DNA of 64,000 nt. Origin: Bidens hawaiensis. Taxonomy: Eukaryota > Streptophyta > Magnoliopsida > Asterales > Asteraceae. A program made the translations under genes and the position numbers. Position 1 is the stretch's first letter; every line of letters starts with the position of its first letter. The notes under the pieces were generated by a model. It saw only the letters and a list, made by a program, of their open reading frames with translations. It searched no databases and was not told where the DNA came from. Shown here one piece after another: positions 24,050-34,817 of this stretch. The stretch is from positions 62,001-126,000 of the forward strand of contig JAIQDT010005777.1 of NCBI GenBank assembly GCA_021521415.1. The letters are read 5' to 3'.

Positions 24050-25003
24050 ATGGCTTCTCAAAATGCCACGTATTATGCATTAGCCTCGCAAAATGCGTTA
24101 ATGCAACAGATATTGACAATGGACAACGAAATCGGTTCACACAACAAATGTCCAAAACTTCTGAAACTATCTGAGTTTGCTCGTTGGGAATCAAGGTTTC
24201 GAGCACATCTTGGTTTAGTACATCCGAGCAGTGTAAGATTTCTGGATGTAGTCTACAAGGCACCTCTTGTAGGGAGTGACACGCTTGGTTGGACTGCAAA
24301 AGATCATGAGCATTATGAAGCTCAGGAGATTAAAGATTATGAAAGTGAGACCAAAGCCTACTCTACTCTCACGATGGCATTGCCCGAGCAAATCTTTCAT
24401 CAGTATAGCACAATAAAGACCTGTGCATCTCGATTTGCAACTTTGAAGACTAGAAGCTTGGGAAACACACTCGAGAATAAAAAGACTCTAGTGAAATTTA
24501 AGTTTCGAAATTTTACTTTGCTTAAAAACGAGACTGTGTAAAAGATGATAAGTCGGTTTTGTCATCTTTTTGTGGAAATGACTACTGTGAATATTGAACC
24601 GACTGAGGTGGATAAGATTGAAACTTTGAAGAACGCATTACCACCTTCGTATTCTACTTTCTTACGGGTGTTAAAGGAAAATGGTTATTTTAGAAATGAT
24701 CAACTCACTGCTGAGCAATTCATTAACAAGATAGAAGAAAGAGAATTTGACTTGAAGTGCCAAACTTCTTTGAAGGATAATCAGAATCAAAATCCTTCTC
24801 TTTATGGTGGTTCATTACCTGCTAATAATTCTTCAAGCTCAGTCCCAATCACTGCATTCTTCACACAGAAATCGCCAGAAGAGTCTGCTAATGGTAATAG
24901 TTCCCCTAATGTATGCTTCATGACATCTGGTGCCAATTCTAGTTCAAGTGCAAGTTCTTTAAGTTCGTTGCCTAACGTAAATCTTCAAGAAGCAGAGCAG
25001 TAA
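24050..25003 (+). pseudogene. Copia-type gag of element P (one nonsense codon)
   Basis: MASQNATYYALASQNALM opens the frame at 24050. LKLSEFARWESRFRAHL, ETKAYSTLTMALPEQIFHQY and CASRFATLKTRSLG are the capsid-like UBN2/gag region. A stop at 24539-24541 (TAA, where element M has GAA) interrupts it. The same frame then continues to 25003 with LPPSYSTFLRVLKENGYF and QFINKIEEREFDLKCQ, followed by a Ser/Asn-rich tail. Apart from the stop this is the most complete gag of the two sister elements. Confidence 0.75.
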
Positions 25004-26460
25004 TTTACGTTTGTTTGTGCGTTTATGACATCTTACGAACAACTTGTTGGGAGTAAGATTGCTACCAGTGAATTGACTAATGAAGATTATGACCAGATTG
25101 ACCCCGATGATCTTGAGTGATGGATCTTAAGTGGAACATGGTGATGATTGTCAGGAAAGTGAAAAGATTCATGCAACGGATGGGAAAGATCTACCAAATC
25201 TAAACAAGAGATTGGGTTTGATTAACTGTAGGTTAAACGTTATAATTGCAGAGATTTTGGTCATTTCGCAAAAGAATGTGATAAACCGAGGAAGGAATAT
25301 TCGGGTCCACGCAATTCTGAGAGAACTTCGGGAAAAAATTCGTCTGGAACTGATCAGAGCAAGAAGAGTTGATCAGATGGTAACCATAATAAGCAGACCA
25401 ACTCTCAAGATCTTGTTTTTAATGAAGGTTTGGACTGGTCTCAACAACTCCTAGGAAATCAAGCCAACCTTGCTTTGGTAGAACCAATTGAAAAGTTTGA
25501 AGATGCAAGTGGTGATAATCTACCAGAAGAAAGTGATACGTCTGATTCGGAAACTGATTCAGATCTTTCAGCACCTGAACAAACTGAATCCTTTGCTTGC
25601 ATGGCAAAGATTGAAGAGGTATGCTCTAAATATTCAATTAATGTATATGTTAATGAATTAAAAGAGACAATAACTTCACAAGTTGTGACTGAGTGTGCTG
25701 AGTGTGTTGAACTCAAAGTTAAACTTAAGTCAGCCTTACAACAGAACTCTACTCTCACAAAAGAGTATTTCATGGTCAATGATTGCTACAGACAAAAATC
25801 CAAATTATTGGAACAATCGACACTGAAAATTAAAAATTTGCGTGTTAGCAATCATGACTTAAAAGCTGAAGTTAATTGTAAGATTGTGGTTGTTGAACAA
25901 TATTTCAAGGATATTCTTAGACTCCGAACCTGCATTACCAAGTTGGAAAATGAAATTTTGGAATTAAAGAATAAACTTGGAAAATTTCGTGATTCCTCTT
26001 TTCTATTAAACGAGATTATTGAAGTCAATAGTAATCACAAGAAAAATGGTAAAGCAGGATTGGGTTATGTTGAGATTCCTCCTCTTTTCAAAGGAGATTA
26101 CAGCAGCTTTCCAGTTGTGGAGCAATCTCCAAACTTAGAATTGCCTGTTGTTGACTCAGTCAACTCTGAAAATGTTTGAAACAACTAAAGCAACAAATCA
26201 AGAACCGATTCATATTAAGAGTAAATTAGTTTTTACTGAAAATGAATTGGACGGTTCAGTTGAGGAATTGACAAAACCAGAAGTGGTTGTCAAAAATAAT
26301 AACATACCTTCTGACAATCACATTTTATGTGAACCCGAGGAGTTTGAACAAGCTGTATATGGTTCAAAGCCCTCGGGTGATTCATAGAAAAATCCTAAGG
26401 TATCTTCTAAAGTAAAGACATCAGACAACCCTTCAGTGTCTGATGAGGATTTGATGAAGT
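25004..26460 (+). pseudogene. Gag C-terminal region of element P: zinc knuckle and coiled coil, frame broken
   Basis: At 25238-25279 a CCHC knuckle is readable (YNCRDFGHFAKEC). Its first cysteine codon is CGT, so arginine stands where C is expected. At 25430-26179 a 249-codon frame is rich in Glu, Lys and Leu (EVNCKIVVVEQYFKDILRLRT and LENEILELKNKLG) and looks like a coiled coil. 26148-26387 continues in another frame. This long linker between gag and protease is also known from other plant copia elements. Confidence 0.55.
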
Positions 26461-27560
26461 TTATCAAGCCTTAACCTGAATCTTTCAATGGGAAATTCTT
26501 TAACATAAAAGGATTATATAAAGTATTTTCGGATAAGGAAGTTCCATTGAATGTTTTGAACCCCGAAATGATTGAAAGGGTCTTTCAAGATGATACTTAG
26601 AAAGTTACTGAACTTGAACGAAAATTTAACAAATCAAAATTAAAGAATGTTCAAGTGAATTCTACTGCCAAAATGTTTAAACCTATAAAATTTGAGAAAT
26701 CATCAGGAATGGAGGATTCATTGACTTCCACCATTCTTGAATTTTATAAAAATAAAAAGGGATTAAAACATGAAGTTTCAAAGATAGTAACTTTTCAAAA
26801 ATCTAATGTTGATATTCCTCAACCTTTGCATAAAAACAAAACAAGTGTTTCATCACAAAAATCCTTAACACTCGTTTGTGTTTTAAATGTGGTGAACCTG
26901 GTTAAGTTTCGAAGAAGTGCAAAGCTAAGGTTGACGATATCAAGTCATCATCAACTCAAAAGACTGAAATGAATCATCAATTGAAAGAAACTCAAGTTGA
27001 TGAATGTTTTATAATGTATTCAAATGTCAACCCGAGGAAATTGGTTCGGGTTGAAACACCTAATGTATTAAACAAATTTGTTGACCGTGTTCAACCGATT
27101 TGTAAACACACCGATTCGGGAATAATTCATGACGGCTACCTGAAGAAGAAAACCAAGAAACCCGTTACATATTCTCAAGTACCGAATGCAAGGGTTAATT
27201 TAAACCTATCTCCGAAAATCTCAAAAGGAGAGCCCAAGACTGAGGCTTGCTGCCTTTTTAAACTAATCATTTTACTTTTTATGCAGAGTTCATCCAGGTC
27301 TGTATCAAGTCACAAGTGGATATTGGACAGTGGATGTTCTCGGCATATCACCGGCAACCTTGATCTTCTTAATAAAATCAAAGATATTCAGGGAGGTTAT
27401 ATGGCATTTGCTGGTAATAACGGTGGGATAATTACTGAAGAAGGAGAAGTATCAAATGAGACAGTTACGTTTGAGAAAGTTAATTATTGTGAAAAAGTTG
27501 TATCAGAGCCAGTGGTTGCTCGTGATACGTTCATGTTGTGTTCTACGTGTTAACAGTAAC
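26461..27560 (+). pseudogene. Second zinc knuckle and aspartic protease fragment of element P
   Basis: A second knuckle lies at 26879-26920 (CFKCGEPG, then a stop where the histidine should be, then VSKKC). From 26969 a 194-codon frame ends in the copia protease signature KWILDSGCSRHITGN (about 27316-27360; the catalytic triplet is DSG). FAGNNGGIITEEGEV is the expected following strand. After 27560 no integrase or RT can be read on this strand, so the polyprotein stops in the protease. Confidence 0.7.
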
Positions 27561-29305
27561 TGTTTGATCAAATTGAGCATGAATTGGAGGATAATCGATG
27601 AATCTTATGATATATTCATGTTCCTGATCAAATTTCGAGCTCACTGATACATTCTGGTGGTTTATTATGATGACATGTTGAATCTGCCATTGATGAAGCT
27701 TTGACGGCCATGGCTACTGTTCAAATGAAATTGATGTTGATTCATGGAGTTTTTGCTGAAATTGACACTGAATCATGATCCGAATGAAAATCCGAATCTT
27801 CTGGATAACTTTGGGATGTTAATTTGAAGTTTAGATGAAGATTTGCATTTTCCGGCCATGGAAATCGTTTTTCCAATTAATGTAAGTGTATTTTCCGACG
27901 AGGGGGCTACAGTAACTGCTCCAACAGCTCTTTCGTTAATTTAACACTCATTTGTTATGTAAGATTAACGAATGAGCTCTTTCGTTAAAGGGTTAACGAA
28001 TGTGAGAGATTCATTCGTTAAGGAGGTCATTCGTTCACTGTTCATGCGAATGAGAGATCAACAAATGAGACCCATTCGTTCAAGAGTAACGTATGTGGAT
28101 GGATGCTGGACGAATGTGCTACTGTTGTAGCGCATGAAGACCAGGTAACGTATGAGGATCCTAAAAAAATTAAAAAAAAAGAGTATTTTTGGAAAATTTT
28201 CTTAAACGAAATTTTTCGGGGATATTTCAAATGTACGGGACACTCTTCTAGCAAATTTTGATGACATATTTTTCGGCCGACTTTTCACGCATATCGAGGG
28301 GCCGAGGGAGAGTAACCGATAAAGTTAAAAAGACGTTTATTGAAGATTTTAGTAGATTTGTTCAAGACCTTGCCGAATCTGTCAAGAAATGAGGGAGATA
28401 AAACTTTCAAAGAGTTTATTCAATTGGTATCTTCCTACGTTTGCATGGATTTCTTGAGAAATTACTGCAATTCGGGTGGTAATTCATGATTGCAAAGCTA
28501 CGTTTGACTGAATCCAAGACTGAAATTGTTCTTCGATCGTGGATTGATTTGTTCGAGATTGAAACCTGACTATGTGGGATACGAGGGTCTGTCCGATTAC
28601 TTCTTTCTGAGGGACTTTGATCCTGACAATGTTGGCTACGATTATTCAGCGGATTGCTTCTGTTGAAGGGGACAATTATTGAATGGCTTGATTTGATTGA
28701 GGAATATACGGGTCTTGTTATTGGATTGAAGAATCTGATCATTCGGGATTGATTAACGAAGGTTGGACCTCTGAATTATATGCCCAAAACAGAAGTGTAT
28801 CCAAGCGTATTGGTTGCCGAAGAGCTTCAAAGAGGTATATTTTGGGATAGACGTTATCAAGAGAGTGAAGACTGGAGTGAAAGATATTAATTGATCGGGT
28901 TGTTCATGAAGATGTGTGACGAGGTTAAACGTAAAGACATTTTTACTTTACCAGTGGGACAGATAGCCGATGACTTGCTGCTAATTGATTCGTTTGATCG
29001 AACCATATCATATGCCAGTTGGATGATCGGAATGATCACCTGGAGATGCTTATTTGAGGGGGAGATCTGATACGAGGAGCTACAAGTTGGTGGTTTGCTT
29101 ACAAAGAGTTATATTTTGTCTGTCTGCACAAGCCCAAGAATCATTAGCCAAGGGGGAGGTTGGTATTACGGCTGATGATATGCAGTTAAAGTACCCACGG
29201 TTAATGTATTCGCCTTTAACGTATTGGATGCTAAAGTATTGAAGACTAAAGTATCGGATGCTAAAGTATTGGAAAGCATTCGACAGCTACGGACAAGGGG
29301 CAGTC
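27561..29305 (+). other. Non-coding remainder of element P before its 3' LTR
   Basis: It contains an ATTCGTTA array at 27930-28150 in the position equivalent to the gag/accessory spacer of M, and short remnants such as KKTFIEDFSRFVQDLAESVKK (28326-28391) that I do not recognise. A copia-like purine tract, tttgagggggagatc, at 29053-29067 precedes 'tgatacgagg', possibly an old LTR start. The real purine tract is near 29293. No complete gene. Confidence 0.45.
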
Positions 29306-29767
29306 TGTAAGTGTACGGATTTGGTGTCCGCAGTTGTTCGAATAGGATAGGGGTAGTTTAGTCTTTACACTTAATGTATAAAGGCTCATTCGCTAAGCCT
29401 GTTTAGCGAGTGAGGCCTCATTCGTTAAGACTAGGCTATTCATTAATGTAAGATTCGTTAAGGTATACCGATTCGCTAAGGTTGTTTAGCGAATGGGTTA
29501 TGGAAAGACTTATTCGTTAGTATAGTTAACGAATGAGATGTCACATTCGTTACTATTGAACGAATGGGACTTGCCTAAATAGGCGTTCCAGTGTAGAATT
29601 GCATAGAATTTTGTGCCATATTTATGTTTATGTAACGTTATGCTACCGAATTCTCTCCTCACCTAATGTATTCATATCCATGATCAATAAAGTATTCCAT
29701 TAAAAGTATGAACACGAGTTAACATATCGATTTGCGACTAGATCTTGGCTCGTATAACGTATTTACA
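29306..29767 (+). repeat. 3' LTR of element P (TGTAAGTG type)
   Basis: It starts TGTAAGTGTACGGATTTGG directly after the purine tract acaaggggcagtc and seems to end ...gtatttaca, 462 bp. Its first approximately 225 bp match both arms of the palindrome at 15760-16154. It holds paired motifs cattcgctaag...tttagcgaatg and cattcgttag / gttaacgaatg. The end is set by the TG...CA rule only; no second full copy is in the window. Confidence 0.6.
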
Positions 29768-30552
29768 GTTACAACTAAAAATAATTGAAATAATTTCATC
29801 ATTATTTATCATGCATCCTAAGGTCCAATCTACTCTTTAAATCTCTTCTTTCTTTATCCCAAAAAGCTACATGCGTAATGCATGAAAATACATAGTTTGT
29901 TAACATAAAGTTGAGCAAGTAATCACGGTTTTAGAATACATATAATATTAAAAATGAGAATTCCTTGCGATAAATATGAACTACTATAACTAGCATAACA
30001 ATAAATATAAAAATTGTCTTTTCACTCGAATCACATAGATAACGAGCTACGCCGACGGCGTATAATCATACTGAGGATGAGGATGAGGATGAGATACCAA
30101 CCACCAAAACTTAAAAATAAACACAGAGTCACATTTGCACGTATAACTTATTGAGCAAATCATATAACATAAACAATGGAATTGTAGTGTAAAATAAAAT
30201 GATTGAGTTATGAACGCATAATGCCCCCAAAATATAAAACGGTAAAAAGGGGGATATGAATTACTTACCTTATAGGTGGATTAATGAGGATGAATTAATA
30301 ATAAAAGTGCGGATGGACACGTTCAAGCCTTCGAGATACGTCAACAAAAATGTCCTAATTGTTAACGATAGTATTAAAAAATGAGGAAAAAGAATTAATA
30401 ACGATTTGAGATTTGATGAGATATTATTAGTTTCAACGTCATTATTGTATTTTAATCAGTTTGAAATATTTGGGAGTCGTTTAGGGTTTAGATGCATAAT
30501 TTATTGTTATTATAATTAAGATTATTATTACGAATATTATTATTATTATTAG

Positions 30553-30621
<69 letters not shown>

Positions 30622-31040
30622 GTTAGTGTTAATATTATTATTTGGTAAATAATATAAGCGATATATTTTATCAATATTTAGAATTTTCAAGTAAACGAAT
30701 TTTACTAATAATTAACCGGCATTAAGTGTTAATAACATTATATATGTGTTAAATGAAACATTAATATTAGTTATATAAAAATAATATTCGTATGCCATGG
30801 GAGAATTTATCCATTCGGTTCTTTAAGCTAGATTGGTTTGGAAAAGTATAAATGAATGAATAAATAAATAAAATAATATTTGTTTTATGTGTATATAAGT
30901 GTATATAAAAAATATTATATATGTGTGTGTGTGTGTTTAAGTGTATATATGTATACATACTAATAGATAGGAACAATATGACGCGGAAGCCATGACCAAA
31001 ATAATACTTCTTGGGTTCGGTTTCACTAAAATAATGTTTA

Positions 31041-31080
<40 letters not shown>

Positions 31081-32019
31081 AGTAAATTAAAAACAATAGA
31101 AAAAAAATAAACAAAACCGGGTCCAGGGAGGGTCGAACCCGCGCCCTGGGCCGGTTCAGTGTCTTAGCAAGAAGCGCACCAGCCATCAGGCTGGTGCTTC
31201 AGTTTGTGTTTGTTTATGTCCTTCAAAATATTTAAACAGATTTACCCAGAACCCATATCCAATTACAAACCCTAGGAATTCAAATCCGTTGATTGGTTCA
31301 TTGTTTAGTTAAATTGAATTAGGGTTAATGTTATTTGCTTAGAGGCGATCTGAATGCATAATATAATTACCGTTTATAGATGCAGATTAAGGGTTAACGA
31401 ACAAGGGTTGTTCGCGGCCTGAAATTGAACTCGTTAATGACCTGAACGACTGTGTTAATTGCAATTAGGTTAGGGTTTTGGCTCGTGGAGGTATAAGGAG
31501 TGTGTGTGCAAGTTTAATTGTAACGAGGCCGAGTATATATAGTGTTTTGGGGTTTGTCCTAGCCGCGGATTAGTTTTGGTCAATTAGCTGTCATTCGTTA
31601 AGCATTTTCCAACTTTAGGGTGTCGGTGGAATCGTATATTAATGGAGAATCATTTTCGTAAAGTCAACTTCGTGTTTTAGGAAGATTTACGCGAGTTACC
31701 ATATGAGGGTAAGGGGATGTCGGCTGAGCTTGGTAAGGAAGAAGGAGGAGGAAGGAAATTTTGAATATTTATGCAATATGGTCCTTGAGATTTGGTGGTG
31801 GGTGCACAAAGGGGATTAAAGTTAGTTTAGGGGTTGTTTTTGCATATTCTTGATACTTAAAATATTATATATAAAAATAATAATAATCGAAACTAAGTCG
31901 GTGTCGTGAAATAAAATAAATGATCAATAATAAACTTATTAATCTGATTTAACAAAATAGAAAGAAAAATAATATTTTAAACGGATCGGGTTTTAGAGTC
32001 CGATTTTACGAATGTTACA
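29768..32019 (-). mobile_element. Second gene-less LTR-like block (candidate Ty3/gypsy LTR remnant)
   Basis: Read on the minus strand it begins tgtaacattcgtaaaatcgg (32019) and shares the C-run/gxxaaaaagg landmark, the minus-strand TATA-like actatatatactcgg (about 31530-31545), an aaaccctaacc leader and a B-box-like ggttcgaccc with the block at 7013-9300. It contains simple repeats: (ATT)n at 30536-30620, (ATT)n at 31040-31078, and gaggat repeats near 30075. No coding capacity. The outer (left) end is not defined. Confidence 0.4.
30536..30620. repeat. (ATT)n microsatellite
   Basis: A run of tattattattatt over about 85 bp, with one interruption near 30551. It lies inside the LTR-like block. 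Confidence 0.9.
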
Positions 32020-34590
32020 AGTAGTGGGGGACATCATACGCAAATCAACTACCTCTTGACAAGATAGGAAGATCGAAATTGGTGGCAGGATTGCAAGGTT
32101 ATACCATGGGAGACGGCAGCGGCTCAACACCATTTACTGGTGGCAGATATAACTTTTAGACAAAAACTGATTGAATGGGAGAGGAAATCTATACCTAGAA
32201 TCCGATGGGGGAATTTAAAGGGTGAAAAAGTTGAAGAGTTCAAAGATAAGATCGTTTTAGTAACACCGACTCAACTAGGGGATGACGCAAACCAGATGTG
32301 GGAAGCTATGGCGACTACCATTACTCAAGTAGCGAAAGTGACCCTAGGGATTACGACTAGTAAGTCAAGCGGGCATAAGGAGTCCTGGTGGTGGAGTGAG
32401 GAGGTGCAGACTAAAATAAGGGATAAGCAACAGAGTTTTAGGCATCTCCTAAGTTGCACGGATGAGGAAGAGAGACCACGGTTGAGGGAGATATACAAAA
32501 AGGCCAAGCAAGAGGCAAAGAAGGCGGTGACGGAAGCAAAGAACACGGCCTATAAGCGAATGTATGAAAGTTTAGAAACAAAGGAGGGGGAACATGCTAT
32601 GTTTAAGATTGCCAAAGCCAGGGAGCGTAGAAGACATGACCTAGGAATAATGAAGTTTATAAAAGGAGAGGACGAACGAGTTTTACACAAGGATATTGAC
32701 ATTAAGTTGAGATGGCAAACCTATTTCCATAATCTGTTCAACGGAGAGAGAACTTACCAACAGCGAAATATCAACAGCACTACTCAAAGGAGACAACGGA
32801 ATAATTGTTACTATTGAAGTATCACATAGGGTGAAGTAAGGTTAGCTCTTAGGAAGATGGGAAGGGCTAAGGCAATGGGTATAGACAATGTACCGATTGA
32901 GGTGTGGAAATTTTTGGAAGATGAAGGAGTTCAATGGCTAACTACTCTGTTCAACCTTATCTCAAATCGGGAAAAATGCTATATCAATGGAGAAGTAGTT
33001 TCATAGTGCCAATATACAAGAACAAAGGAGACGCCCAATGTTGTGGAAATTATAGAGGGATTAAGTTGCTAAGTCATACTATGAAATTATAGGAAAGAGT
33101 AATCGAGGCAAGAATTAGAAGAGAAACCCAAGTTACGGTAAACCAATTTGGTTTCATGCCAAGGAAATCAACTACGGAAGCAATTCACATCTTAAGGAGA
33201 TTGATGGAAAAGTATAAGGAGAAGAAGCGGGATCTACATATGGTCTTTATTGATCTTGAAAATGCATAGATAATGTGCCTCATAGACTGATCTGGGATAG
33301 TTTAGAGAGTAGAGGGGTTCCTGGGAGGTATATAGACTTAATTAGAGATATGTATGATCGGACAAAAACTACCGTTAGGGCGCTTGTAGGGGATACTGAT
33401 TTCTTCCTTGTGGAAGTAGGACTCCACCAAGGGTTAGCCTTGAGCCCTTTTCTATTTACGATTGTCATGGATGAGTTGTCAAAGACGATTCAAGGGACGG
33501 TTCCGTGGTGTATGCTTTTTGCAGATGACATTGTGTTGGTGGCTGAAACTAAACATAACCTCAATGCAAGGTTAGAAGAATGGCGTGCGGCCTAGAGGAC
33601 AAAGGACTAAGGATTAGTCGCTCGAAGACCGAGTATCTACATTGTGATTTAAGTGGGGCTGGAGACGTCAGGGACTCTCAGATCACCATTGGAGGTCAAG
33701 TGGTTCCACAAGCTATTAAGTTCAAATATTTAAGATCCTTTGTACAAAGAAATGGGGAGATAGATAGTGACGTAACACACCGTATTCAAGCGGGTTGGTG
33801 TAGGTGGAGAGCAGCTATTAGGGTTTTGTGTGATAGGAGGTTCCCAACTAAATTAAAAGGGAAATTTTATAGGATTGTTGTTAGACCTGCTCTATTATAT
33901 GGAACAGATTGCTGGGCCATCAAGAAAACACAAGCACGTAATATGGAGGTGGCGGAGATGAGGATGCTAAGGTGGATGTGTGGGCACACAAGGTTGGATC
34001 GAATAAGAAATGAGGTTTTTAGGGAACGTTGGAAAATTGCTAGTATATGTGAAAAAAATAAAGGAGGGGAGATTGAGATGGTATGGACATGTGAAGAGAA
34101 GACAAGTAACATCGCCAGCTAGAGCAGTGGAAACCCTTAATGTAGAAGGAAGGAGGAGTAGAGGCAGACCCAAATTGACTTGGGAGGAGTGGATTAGGCA
34201 AGACTTGCTATAATTACACCTCTTTGAGGACATGGTCTATGATAGATGTTCATGGAGACGTAGGATTAAGGTTAAGGACTTTTAGAGAATGTTGTTTTTG
34301 TATCTTAGTTTAGCGTTAGGCTCTTCTACATTTTAGGCGGATTTTGCTTGTATTTGTTCTTTTGTTGGTATGCCTATTTGGATTCTATGATTTCATATGT
34401 GCTGGAATTTGATTGTGACACTTTATCACTATAAGTTTCGCTATTGGTACGTGCGTGTTTATATATTACATGCTTTGAAGCTGAAGGTCTCTTTGGAAGC
34501 ATGGATAGAGGTAAGTTTTGCCTGTATTACACCCTGCCAATAGGTTTTGCTGGTTGTGGAATTTAGCGGGTACTTTTGATGTTGGTCCAT
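32020..34590 (+). pseudogene. LINE (RTE-clade) remnant: reverse transcriptase, 5' truncated and frameshifted
   Basis: The left edge reads SGGHHTQINYLL and DCKVIP...QHHLLVADI (32025-32140), the end of the endonuclease and start of the linker in plant RTE elements. The RT follows: GRAKAMGIDNVPIEVWKFL (about 32862), SFIVPIYKNKGD, FGFMPRKSTTEAIHILRRLM, GLHQGLALSPFLF (33420) and the catalytic MLFADDIVLV (about 33508-33540). The C-terminal WYGHVKRRQVTSP...RGRPKLTWEEW lies at 34077-34200. A 3' tail typical of RTE (tggaagcatggatagaggtaag..cctgcc) ends near 34590. There are several stops and frame changes between 32817 and 33275 and at 33595. Confidence 0.8.
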
Positions 34591-34817
34591 TCAAAAAAGA
34601 TATGTTAAAACTAGTAACCCTCCTCTTCGCCATCCATTCCATCGTTACTTACTTCCCTCCCTCCGTCTACGCACACTGTGCCTGACATCAGGTGGTTTTT
34701 AATTAATTCATTCCTTTTTACTCTCTTCTTCTTTTTGTAATTGTAATTAATTTACTGATTGATTGATTTATAGGGTTCACTTTTCTACTCTATTCTATTA
34801 TTGCCTGCGTGTCTTTA
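34591..34817 (+). promoter_or_regulatory. Possible TFB2 promoter/5' untranslated exon
   Basis: A pyrimidine-rich stretch (ccctcctcttcgccatccattcc) at about 34618-34690 ends in gacatcag followed by gtggtt, a usable splice donor. An acceptor-like cacattag lies at 36166-36173, just before the TFB2 start. This would make the TIR element at 34818-36160 part of a 5'-UTR intron. Inference only. Confidence 0.25.

Larger units (their letters stand above)
21691..29767 (+). mobile_element. Pol-less copia-type retroelement P, sister of M, split by an insertion
   Basis: The plus-strand leader (21691-22240) matches the leader of element M. The gag start (24050) and downstream gag match it too. Between them, 22240-23945 is foreign. 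A protease motif is present (about 27318-27360), but no RT, RNase H or integrase follows. The 3' end has a purine tract (acaaggggcag) and an LTR starting at 29306. The 5' LTR is missing: the leader joins the reversed ORF remnant at 21690. Together with M this forms a large imperfect inverted repeat, head to head. Confidence 0.65.

Noticed and set aside
30481..30690. ORF with a long poly-Asn run
   Set aside because: Translation of the (ATT)n microsatellite on the minus strand.
31120..31190. tRNA gene on the minus strand
   Set aside because: A B-box-like sequence is present but no acceptor stem or cloverleaf could be built.
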